A stretch of DNA of 64,000 nucleotides. Origin: Antitrichia curtipendula. Its lineage: Eukaryota > Streptophyta > Bryopsida > Hypnales > Leucodontaceae. The notes beneath the pieces were generated by a model that was given only the letters and a program-made list of their open reading frames with translations, made no database searches and was not told the DNA's origin. This document shows, piece by piece, positions 24,776 through 34,466 of this stretch; within the stretch, counting starts at the first letter, position 1; each line of letters opens with the position of its first letter. Both the position numbers and the translations under genes were made by a program. The stretch spans positions 6,466,696 to 6,530,695 of the forward strand of contig OX579638.1 of assembly GCA_951230915.1 (NCBI GenBank), given 5' to 3'.

Positions 24776-27178
24776 CTTGGCATATATCCATAGATCACAC
24801 ACCATGGTAGCTTCAGGGCATGCCACCTGTATGCCACACTCGGAAGTCTATCGCGGGTGGGCCGTCACTTCGATTTTTTTATTGCACCACTAATCCTGGA
24901 TCCACCTATTTCGAATCCAAGTCAGGTATGTTTCAATTTGGAGCCTGCTTATTCAGATTTCAGAACCCACACGAGGTAGACAAAAGGGTGAAGTTTCAAT
25001 GCCCCATGGGTAGGAATTAATTAGATACTAGCAACCTCATATTTGACTTGCAACACGTGAAGGATTTATTGTTCATGAAGAAAATATATAGTGGATGCTT
25101 GAACATAGAAGGATCGAATTTAGGCAGCACAGTGCCAAAAACATTTGCGAAACATTTGGAAACCACCAGATTTATTATCATGGTCTAGTGAATGCTGGAC
25201 GTCTTCCGGACCTCAGCTGTCATAGGCTGCTCTTGTCAGCTCCATTTTTATTGTACGCAGAGGATCGATTACTTACTGCATAATTACCTCATACAACTGT
25301 CCTATGCAGATAGATAGTGGATAATTCCATCTCTCGCCAGTACCGGTACTCCCGCTCTTTGAGAGGGACTGCACACCAAACTGGAGGAACACCGTCATAA
25401 TGTATTAGAAAGAACAATTTACTTGATGTGCAAATTTGAGCTGCTACTTGATGACCGAAACACGGCATGACGCAACGACAAACAGAGATTAAAAAAATAA
25501 ATTCAGTAATTAAACCAAAGTTGGTTCTCAGATTACTTCCATACGTTTGGTATTTTTCTTTTACTAGGAAAGAAAGCCTGATCCTACTAAGCGCATAAAT
25601 TGAACAGACCTTTAAAAATGGCTGAATACTCAAAATTTTAACAATTTAATAGTTGCTACGAAGCTACACTATTGGAAATCATGTCCCGCTCCAGCCAGGG
25701 GAACTGGAGGACATGATTTCCAATAATAATAGCCCTAAACAATCTACCTTCAAGCTACTAAATAAAGACAAGAAGATTTTAAGGACTAGTAAAAATATTG
25801 CCATTGAATTGAAGAATAATCACCAAATGGTGGAACACCTGACAGGATTATGAGCAATCCAAGCCGAATTTCAAGCAGAAAACAGCCATTTCACTGTTGC
25901 AAAGAAACCCAAATCAACTGTGCATCAAAGGCAAATATTATCTAGAGGTATGTGACTGACAAATAACCAATCAAAATTGATGTGCCACCTATTATACATA
26001 TCTGCAATATCGTCTGTACACGATTGCGTGACCTGCACAAAATATGTCAATGATCGACTAACTGACCAAGAATGGATTGTACGAGCAGCATTGTGAATGC
26101 AGTTTGCTTAGTCGACTTTCATAGCTTCGAAAATGTTAGTTTTGAGTCCTCTCCGTTGAAATCCATTCGACGCTTGCTTTCACCGGTTGCATTCGCCTCC
26201 TTGCAGAAGTTTTGTTAATTATTATGTTAACCTCCTCAAAATGTGGAGCCGCAGTTTTCTTCACTGTGACTATCCAAGATATAACACGTTCTTTAGAGTT
26301 CAAAAGCGTCACTACTTCATCCTCACCCAGGAGCTGCATTAGTGAAGGTCAAGAATCGTATCATCACACAAGGTACTACTCAAATACACCATCTAAATTT
26401 CAAATGATAACAACAGATGAGGAAAAACGAGAAACTTCAGAAAGAGTTATCCACAACTTCTAGGATCGGCCATCATGCGAGGTCAGAATAAGGTAGTTAC
26501 TGATCAAATGAACTCCAAATCAGAGATTGAATACTATTTGCATCATTTTAAGCATTTTAAGATGTGTAGGAGTGTGATTTGGGGGAGATGCATAGAACTG
26601 CGCACGGAGAGATCTTGAGTCAAATCTGTTCAGATGAATTATTTTGATCAGCGTATGAATTTTATGCAATTTTGAAGCGGGAAACTATAGACCACTATTA
26701 GTGACAGTAGACAACCGCATTTCCATTCATAAGAGAGTCGCCATAGACGTTTAGCCAAGTCTTGCATGCTTACACCACATGCTAGTAAGTCCAACCAAGA
26801 GTATGAATACAGGAGTTGTTGTTGGTAACAGGGGTCAGTATAGGAGATAATTTAGGTTCCAAACGGCTGTAGTATCCTCTACCGTACAGGAAGAAGACCA
26901 CAAAATAAAAGAATACGGAGGTTTGCATCAAGATTCAAGAGACTACCAAAATTGAATAAGTCAAACCTGCAGCTGCTAGGCATCGCAAACAAAGCTTAAA
27001 TCAGAAATGGATGGCTAGCTCCCACCCGCCAGAAAAGGGTAGACTGCTCGTAAGCAGACTCTCTCCATAACGTCTAAGGATGTATGAATACCGTAGCATA
27101 GCATGCCCCTCAGTTGCTGCCCTACCACGGATGCCAATACCTTGCTGAACACCGGGTCACTGCCAACATTCCGCACAT
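24775..27178. other. Lower-repeat DNA, no gene resolved
   Basis: Composition is more balanced than the flanks. ORFs up to 114 codons (25,289-25,633 minus) show no domain. It could hold untranslated or intronic parts of the gene at 27.2-29.3 kb or another spliced gene that I cannot resolve. It also contains the hairpin at 25,671. Confidence 0.35.
25671..25724. repeat. Near-perfect 54-bp hairpin
   Basis: ATTGGAAATCATGTCC is followed, after a short spacer containing CTCCAG..CTGGAG, by its exact reverse complement GGACATGATTTCCAAT. The stem is about 22 bp with one 3-nt bulge and a 9-nt loop. It is either the tip of a small foldback element or a structured RNA source. No conserved partner was seen in the window. 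Confidence 0.6.
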
Positions 27179-29295
27179 TCAAATCAGCTTGTCAATTTTG
27201 AGATTTGAGCACTGTCAATTAAAAAAGGAGCAGTACAATTTCAGTGTTTTCAAAGGATCGATGCACGAGACATACAAACCACATTGCTTTTGAAAACATG
27301 AATTGCAAAGTAGTAAGAGGAACCAGAGATTGATAGGGTATGGAAGGCAACGAAGTCCTATCTAAAGTGTAGTGGACCGTAGTGTATTTATGAAACCAAA
27401 TGTCAGTTATGAGATCAACCGTTTCTTATTAGACCCTAATAGGTGTAGCCTGCATGGTCTACGGGTGTCACAAACCTTACTTGCTCTGATCCGTAGAGAT
27501 TATAATATTTTAATTTATAAGGGTCTTTGACGAGCACCCTGACATCAGGATCGGGGGTGCCGTCTGCGGGGGTCTTGAAATCATCGGGCCTACAGGAGGA
27601 AACCCTTTTAATTAGTACGCTGGGAACCTCCTTCAGGTCCATTTCTGAAAACTAGAATATACACTCATTTTGAGTGAAGTAGCAGCTAAAATGAATCCTC
27701 TTCAAAAGTCTCAGGAATTTTTTATGTTGAATTCTATCCCAAGTGAGTGCACACAGAAAAAGCCAGATTGAGTTTCAACTCAGAGCACACATACGAAAAC
27801 CATGTCGCAGGTTTAGATGATGCCAATTGGTGGAGAACTGAGTCTACCTTTGCTCTCCTTTGCATGTCAGTTGGATACCTTCACAGCCAGGAAAGGGACT
27901 TAAGGGAGAATGCCAGCATCGCAGTTCCAGCAACAAAAAAGAAATGTCGCCGAGATTGTCCTCCCAAAACGCACCCCAGACAAAGAGGAAGGAGGAAGTC
28001 ACATCAAACTTACCAGTGATCAGCAACACCAAGACGAGTTAATGCCTTATACCCCGTAATGGCACGACTGCAGCCAACTGGCGATTAAACACCAAGATTC
28101 CAGGAATACATTTGCACCACTGAAACCATTCTACGTGACATACGCTGTAAACTATTACTTTTCAAGCAGTCCAGCAGATAGATATAGCATTCTTGAGAAG
28201 CTCCCTCAACACCCTCGCAAAAAGAACCTAGATTCTTTATGCACAACAACTTGAGATCAAGATGAAAAGATTTGGCAATATCCCATTTTTTTTCTTCTCA
28301 AATCAGCCACGCACTTAACAGTGATTGTCAAGATTTTGGTACCGGGAAGTGGGGAGGGTGCAGTCTCCCCACTGCTCTAGAATGTTATGTATACTTGACA
28401 CTCAAATTGCCAATTAAGCTCTAAGAACATGAGAAAAGGACGACATCATGGCGTCTTTCATTCATCGACTCTTGCGTAACTATGAATGCTTTACTCAGGA
28501 ATAATTGAAATTCAAAACCCAAAGAACAACCTGTCCAACCTGACCTTTCAGCAAGTTTGAACGACCACCAACTGAACTTATACAAGGAACTTTTCCCAAG
28601 GCGTTCACTTGATGGCTGTAAATTGATGAAATGAACCTCCACCAGAAAAAGAGAGCTGAAACATACAAACACAAGGAACTTCTGAGTTCTGATGACTAGG
28701 AAATTCGAACCTAACTATATTACTGTTGGGCGGAAGACCTCCTTTAGTAGTACTGTGAATCTGAACTCCATCAACAATAACTATCCAAAAAATAAAGTGG
28801 AGCCCTCCCCCCGATACTAGTGAATACAAGTATCTAGTTGGATTAGAGTATCATTGAAAATGAAATATTTCAATCCCTTTCGTTCACTTTATCCTTAGAC
28901 TAGTTCTTGAAGAGAAAAGATTATAATTTCCTTAATTTTCAATCCTTTTTCATTCCAATTGAGTCTCTGATGTTTCACTGGACACATGTTCAGTTAAAAT
29001 GAAAGAAAATTGAATTCACAGTTAAAATTCATTCCAGCCAACACACATTATAACCAGCGGATTAGAATAAACAAGAATCTACGATTGCCAACACTAGAAT
29101 CAGGGTTAAGAAACAGCAGAAAACAAAAAGAGTAGAGTAAGAGTACGACAATCATTCTGCAGTAAGTTGTTTTGAAGTATCATACACAGAATCAGCAACC
29201 TCGGAACTCCGGTGTTCAATCTCCGTCTCCTCCCTTTTCTGTCGGTTGACCGGATGCTGTTCCACATCTCTGTTGTTTATGCTGCGATCATCCAT
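27179..29295 (-). CDS. Candidate four-exon gene, unknown small protein (about 101 aa)
   Basis: Proposed exons, in order of transcription: 29,295-29,186, 28,067-28,014, 27,589-27,481 and 27,211-27,179. I found them by following splice signals, and the joined length (306 nt) is an exact multiple of three. Exon 1 starts at an ATG and is hydrophilic (begins MDDRSINNRDVEQHP). Its donor is GTATGA. Exon 2 encodes AITGYKALTRLGVADHW and has a GTAAGT donor. Exon 3 follows a good branch point (TACTAAT) and TTTCCTCCTGTAG acceptor, and encodes PDDFKTPADGTPDPDVR then KDPYKLKYYNLYGSEQ, with a GTAAGG donor. Exon 4 follows CTCCTTTTTTAATTGACAG and adds ten residues before TGA. Exons 2-4 are convincing together. 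Linking exon 1 is less certain and an extra exon could lie between. I do not recognise the family. No signal peptide or membrane segment is visible. Confidence 0.45.
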
Positions 29296-29447
29296 AGCCA
29301 CTACGAATCCGAATCAAACTGCAAAACATGAACAGATCTGAACGAAGAGTACCCAAATTCGAATCCTTGCACATGCAACAAGAACATCACTCCCCCTCGG
29401 AAACCATTGCCCAAAGGTAAGGTTGGATGAGCCCCAACATAAGTTAA

Positions 29448-29524
29448 CCCCTAAATGACTCCGGGGGCAAGAAAATCATGTTGCAGAATGAAAGCCACCT
29501 CATGGTCTCATGCTCCTTTAGGAG
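29448..29524. mobile_element. 77-bp TTAA-flanked remnant
   Basis: TTAA at 29,444-29,447 and 29,525-29,528, ends CCCCTAAATGACTCC and GCTCCTTTAGGAG. The terminal bases match the other TTAA families. Probably an internally deleted copy. Confidence 0.5.
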
Positions 29525-29528
29525 TTAA

Positions 29529-31945
29529 CATTGTTTATAAATGAGGTGGGGTATCTTTGCATGCTTAAAAAAGAGATCCCCACAATGAACAAAATTATCT
29601 TGTATAACTCCTCAGTCAACCTCAATCCATACATTAGCTAATAACGTAGGAACACTCATCTCCGTTCATGTCCCAAGAACCGTTCCCTGTGAGAGCCCTC
29701 AAATCCGTGCATTAGGCGCCAGGTGTGGCCAACTGTTTGTCATCGCATGGGTTTAGGTGCACTGTCGGGTATGAACTTGTGCGACTTGGTTTGCAGCGTG
29801 CTTCCTCAGAAGTTGCCATTGAGGCTTGCAATAGGTGGCTTCCCTTATTAAGGTGATTCTCTTATTATAAAAATATATTCTGAAGAAATCGTGGCTCCAA
29901 ACATGCTGATTTCTTTATTTTCATGGTTTTCAATTGCAACGACCCAGTGGTTCCGTATTTGTCAGAGCTTGATGCATACAAGAGCAATTTCTGTGTGACC
30001 TTTGTTCGGAAGTGGGACCCCAAACAGTTGACAATGGGTGCTTTCCAACTTTTCGCTTTGACCGAACTTCTTGGAAGCAAATTTTAAAATTCAAGACTGT
30101 TTCTTTTTGGCATGTTCCACTCTCATTTGCCTTACATATGGTCCAATTTTTTCCCACACCGGCTTCATGGTCTGCTCTGTATGGGTTAAACGAACGGTAA
30201 TGGGTGCTCCCACCTTAAGTCCCTCCTTGGCATCTATGGAAGCATAATACCTTCCCATTATGGGGAGGTTATATAATGACCAACCCAATTGTAACCACTA
30301 TATTTGTCAATTTTAATTTGTTCCATCTTAACTCTTAAAGGTAAATAGGAAACTATATATATGGTATTATATTTGGCTCTTAGAATATGAAGCATGTACT
30401 AAATATGGTAAGACATGCACCATTGGATTTATGATTCTACAATTATCATATTTCATTTGGATGTCATTTTAGCATCTAATTATGCCTTTTCATGCTCAAA
30501 TACAGCATTGTATAAATAGAATATGTAGACATTTTGCAACTTCTAAGACATGTAGTCTTGAGGTGCAATATTGATCTAAATTGGGAGTGCTAAGTGTCAT
30601 TGGATCTAGTTCAATATAAATACAAACTTTAGTCACTACTAGATACTTCAATTTTTGCACCCTTTATGTCAAATATATAAAAATGCCATGTTGTAATTCA
30701 AATTGAACTCCCATGACCTTCAACAAGGGTTAATCCTTAAACAACATTCCCTAGCCTAGTGGATAGTAAGCCTAAGGGAGAGTCCAAAATCTCCTTGAAA
30801 ACTAAAGGCATGGATCTTGTTGCTTGTCCAAAATTGGTTTGGTTAGGGCATGCAAAAGTGTAGTGAATAGTGCTTTGATTTTGCTACCTAAATGTGCTAT
30901 AGAAGTAGATTCAATAGATTGAAACATTAAAAAAATAAAAAAATAATTTTTTATCAATGATTCTTTTAGTATTAAGCTCTATTGGCTTGGCATGTCGTTC
31001 AAGGGTTAATCCTTTAAGTCCCAGAGAACCATAAAATGGTTTCAAAAGCGAGATTAAAAAAATAATTTATAATGTGAAAGGAATTGGAAGTGAATTAAGA
31101 AATGGAAGTCACTAGTTTGTTTGATAGAAAGTAATTTGGAACAATCACATCTAGAATATACAATTGCATGCAATACTTATGTATATTTATACAAGGGTAT
31201 GTGCCAATCTCTATATAATGTATGTTTTAGATAGATCCCTTGATGCTCAATCGAGAGATCCCCCAATGACTAGTATGAATTCTAGACTTTCAAAAGTCTA
31301 AAAGCAGTTAAATACGCCATGATATAAATTGTAGTGTATTTTGATGAATTTTTGCTCTATATTCTTTATGCAAATTTTAGCCTTAAGAATGATATTTTTT
31401 GAATTTGAGCCCCAACTAATGAAGTGAATTTATCAAGTGCAATTTCTTCTCCAATTGGAAAAATTCTCAAAATTCAATATTTTATTGCAATTTGAACTTT
31501 GGGCCTATCTATGGTTTGTTGATTTATAAATTTATAATGGTATAGTAACTATGGTTTATAACATGATCTTATAAACTATAATGTACATTTGGTGAAAATT
31601 TCAGATTTTTTTAACATATTTTGTATTTGATATGAATTTTCGTCAATTTTTCCTTAAAAATTAATAGGCGTTTCAAATTTTCACAAAGAAATTGAAATTT
31701 TATGACTCATGGAAAACATGTGATTTCATCTCTGAAAAATAAATATAAATATAAAAAAATTTCATTTACATACAGTTGCAAAATGGCAGCAAAACAGAGT
31801 GAAGGATTATACACAAGCAATACATGAGCTCCACATTGTGCACAAAAGAATCTGGATTCCTTTTCTTGGGTCACTGCTCATTGCTTCCAAGGATGTTTCA
31901 CACAGCTCCTCAAGAATACTATGCGGTTTGGAGACCAGTTGGAAC
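29529..31945. other. AT-rich DNA with repeat fragments
   Basis: Small ORFs around 29,865-30,288 overlap on both strands without domains. The block near 31,235-31,330 ('agagatccccc', 'tctagactttcaaaagtc', 'gcagttaaata') is repeated diverged at about 60,270-60,390. One TTAA element is listed separately. No gene is supportable. Confidence 0.4.
30734..31005. mobile_element. 272-bp TTAA-flanked miniature element
   Basis: TTAA at 30,730-30,733 and 31,006-31,009. Left end TCCTTAAACAACAT and inverted right end CCCTTGAACGACAT agree at 11 of 14 positions. The right TTAA is followed directly by another CCTTTAAG-like start, hinting at a further abutting remnant. Confidence 0.55.
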
Positions 31946-32073
31946 CAGGGTTTTTTTTTTCACTGTAGCAGTGCTCCATGCAGAGAATGGGAGACGGTCC
32001 CTCCAATTTAAACCACTATGACTTTGCCACGATAGTAGAGTTTGGCACCATGGTGCCAGAAAAAAAAAACCTG
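31946..32073. mobile_element. 128-bp hAT-type miniature element
   Basis: Begins CAGGGTTTTTTTTTTTC and ends AAAAAAAAAACCTG. Perfect 8-bp target duplication gttggaac at 31,938-31,945 and 32,074-32,081. Ends and duplication size fit the hAT superfamily. Inner bases also form inverted motifs (gcagtgctccatgc against gcaccatggtgcc). It differs from the CGGACGG-bearing hAT miniature at 13,734. Confidence 0.8.
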
Positions 32074-32215
32074 GTTGGAACTACATACCTTGAATCTTAA
32101 AGCATCAGCTGAAGATTCACCTAAAAATTATTTCATCACAGAATTATCTATCAATGACACAAGTTATGCAACACCTATTTCGCAAAACCCAGAAATATTC
32201 AACTAGGTTTCTTAA

Positions 32216-33185
32216 CCCCTCACCGCCCAAGGCTGTTTTGGGCTTCAAAACATCAGTGCTTTGAAACGATGTAGATGTAAATTTCACTAAGTTGTAAAGA
32301 TCTTAACCGTACAATCTTGTAGTGAACATATTGCAGATGATGTGGTAGAAATTATGAGTCATTTGACCGTACAGATTGAAAGATCATAATGGTTTAGTGT
32401 TGAAAAAAGATGCTGAAATTTTCCTAGAAACACACTTGGAGGTGAAATTCGAGTCCTAAACTTACTCAAATAAAAAAATTTAAAACTATAAAGTTATTCA
32501 AAACCAACATACAAACACATTAGTGAAAAAAAATGTCAATAAATTGACTTAATGTGTTTGCAAAATGGCTTGCAAATGTCAAAAATTAGGTAAGAAAAGT
32601 TGCAGAAAACAAATATGAGGCTGAACCTCCTTCTACTAAAATGCTTCTCAGTTACTCATAACCTCTTGGATTGATATGAAAATTTAGACACACAAACTAG
32701 ACTAGTATGCACAACTTTTCCAACAAATTTTATTAGAAACGGACATTGTACAGAGAAGATATAAGCTGCCGAAGTTCATTGTAATCCAAAAATGTTGAGA
32801 TTTTTAACTTCGAATTGCTCCCAAACATGCAAGGAAATTTGGATTGACATGGAAATTTTACCACAATAACTAGACTTCAAGGGGAACATAACCCATTAAA
32901 TTTTATTGAAAACAAACATTGGAGGAAGGAGATACCCCCCCCCAAAGTTTCAGCCATCAAATGCAGTTTGGTGAACTCAAATTGAAATTGTGAACTTCAA
33001 CTGACTTTCCAGAAATCAATACAGCTTGTATTGATCTGAAAATTTTACCACATAAACTAGAAGAGAGAGCACAACTTTTCCAACAAGTTTTATTGAAATT
33101 GGATGTTGGATGCAAAAGTTACACCACTTTGAATTTGACTTAAAACTCTGTGAGGCCACTTTTCGCCCCCTTGGGCGGTGAGGGG
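32216..33185. mobile_element. 970-bp TTAA-flanked element (family P), copy 2, inside SDR gene 3' end
   Basis: TTAA at 32,212-32,215 and 33,186-33,189, with the same perfect 17-bp inverted ends as copy 1 (1,833-2,805), in the opposite orientation. Its right 46 bases are read as the last codons and stop codon of the short-chain dehydrogenase gene. The insertion therefore lies in the coding sequence and moves the original 3' end about 970 bp downstream (toward lower coordinates). Confidence 0.85.
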
Positions 33186-34123
33186 TTAAACGGCAAGCTC
33201 ATGGAGTTCGGACTGGATTCATCATTATATGATTTCACACGCTTGGGTCCAATCGTATTGAGAACGTAGAAACCAAGGGCAGGCAGATACTGCATCAGAT
33301 ACAGAAGGAAGAGAACGGGCTGAGAAGAAATCCAAGCTTCCATTAAGTCATGTGCACCAGCTTGAACGATCAACTCAGCACACCTCCGCACCGGAAGCCG
33401 CTTCTCCAAACGCACCTCCGCCGACTCAGACGCGGCCCTTGGAGTGTCAATAGGACCCGGGCATGTGATTGTGACCTTCACGCCCCGTAGCAGCACCTCA
33501 GAACGCAGCGAATTGAAGTAGCCATTCAGCGCATGCTTGGAAGCACAGTAGACCGCTTGAGCAGGAGATGGTATTATCCCCGCCACACTGCTCACCACAA
33601 CAAAATGTCCCTTGCCTCGGCGGAGCATGCCAGGAAGGAGAAGCTGCGTCAACCGAATTACTCCTAAAACATTCACATCAAATGTTCTCTGAAGAGCATC
33701 ATCTGGAAAGTCCACAGCCGAAAGCTTGGGCCGAGGACAAGCAGCATTCTGCACCACAATATCAATCCCACTTCCATCAAAAGCGGCTTCCGCTTTCTGA
33801 ACAAGCTCTTTGAGCTGCTCCACACCAGCTGAGATATCGCCTGGAAGCACCACCACTTTCGCTCCTTGCAAACCTGCTTTCACTCGCTCTAATTCGTTTT
33901 CTCTTCGAGATGTGAGGATGACTTTTGCTCCTAGTCGCGCATACTCCTTGGCAAGCTCTTCTCCTATGTTCTGGCTTGCTCCCACTATCCAAACCACCTT
34001 GTCTTGTATGGCTTTTCGAGGCGCTGGGCCCTTGAGAGTCAGAGTGAAGTCCCCATCTGCTTTGAGGAAAAACTGCAGTGCCAGCAGCAGCAGGGGCAGC
34101 AGCAGGAGCGCCACGAATAACAT
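33140..34123 (-). CDS. ER-anchored short-chain dehydrogenase/reductase, DHRS7-like, with transposon-derived C-terminus
   Basis: 327 residues from the ATG at 34,123; an upstream TTG in frame is ignored. Residues 1-20 form a Leu-rich membrane anchor. A Rossmann fold follows: the glycine motif GASQNIG (48-54), which in this family is usually TGASSGIG, then D96, N126-A-A, the catalytic Ser (178/179) and Y192-CAS-K196, then PGPIDT (222-227). A second hydrophobic stretch lies at about 268-288. Such enzymes use NAD(P)H to reduce or oxidise lipid or steroid carbonyls at the ER. The substrate here is unknown. The gene has no intron in the coding part. Residues 313-327 come from the TTAA element inserted at 33,186-33,189. 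Without the insertion the frame would end a few codons later as ..PFKKPS. A pogo-like miniature element sits about 90 bp upstream of the start. The family call is firm, the exact orthologue less so. Confidence 0.88.
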   Translation of the reverse strand: MLFVALLLLPLLLLALQFFLKADGDFTLTLKGPAPRKAIQDKVVWIVGASQNIGEELAKEYARLGAKVILTSRRENELERVKAGLQGAKVVVLPGDISAGVEQLKELVQKAEAAFDGSGIDIVVQNAACPRPKLSAVDFPDDALQRTFDVNVLGVIRLTQLLLPGMLRRGKGHFVVVSSVAGIIPSPAQAVYCASKHALNGYFNSLRSEVLLRGVKVTITCPGPIDTPRAASESAEVRLEKRLPVRRCAELIVQAGAHDLMEAWISSQPVLFLLYLMQYLPALGFYVLNTIGPKRVKSYNDESSPNSMSLPFNPSPPKGAKSGLTEF

Positions 34124-34212
34124 GCTGGGACTCCAAGGTACCAAGGGTGAGGAGGGATTCGAAGCAACAGCTACAAGTGAAGAACATGCACACGGGAGAG
34201 AGGAAAATTATA

Positions 34213-34464
34213 CAGGTAGAACCTCTCTTAGTGTATCTTCTTTTAGTGCATAACTGTCACTTACATCTCTTAGTGTATCTTCTTTTAGTGCATAACTGTC
34301 ACTTACACAGTTAGTAGGTGGGCCCAATTTCAAGCACTTTTACTGAAAAGTAGTGTAGTTACAGTAGAGTCGACATCTTTTTGGTGGTCATTATTACACC
34401 TCTAAATGCATAACCTCTCCTAGTGCATAGTCCCAGCACAGTGTACTAAGAGAGGTTCTATCTG
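34213..34464. mobile_element. 252-bp TA-flanked pogo/Tc1-like miniature element upstream of the SDR gene
   Basis: Left end CAGGTAGAACCTCTCTTAGT and inverted right end CAGATAGAACCTCTCTTAGT differ at one base, and TA flanks both (34,211-34,212, 34,465-34,466). The interior left part contains a direct duplication of about 46 bp ('cttagtgtatcttcttttag..'). CAG..AGAACCTC ends resemble pogo/Tigger-type elements (known pattern). It lies in the 5' flank of the minus-strand dehydrogenase. Confidence 0.75.
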
Positions 34465-34466
34465 TA

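Noticed and set aside
33777..34253. Long overlapping ORFs on both strands within the dehydrogenase gene
   Set aside because: Shadows of the real coding frame.
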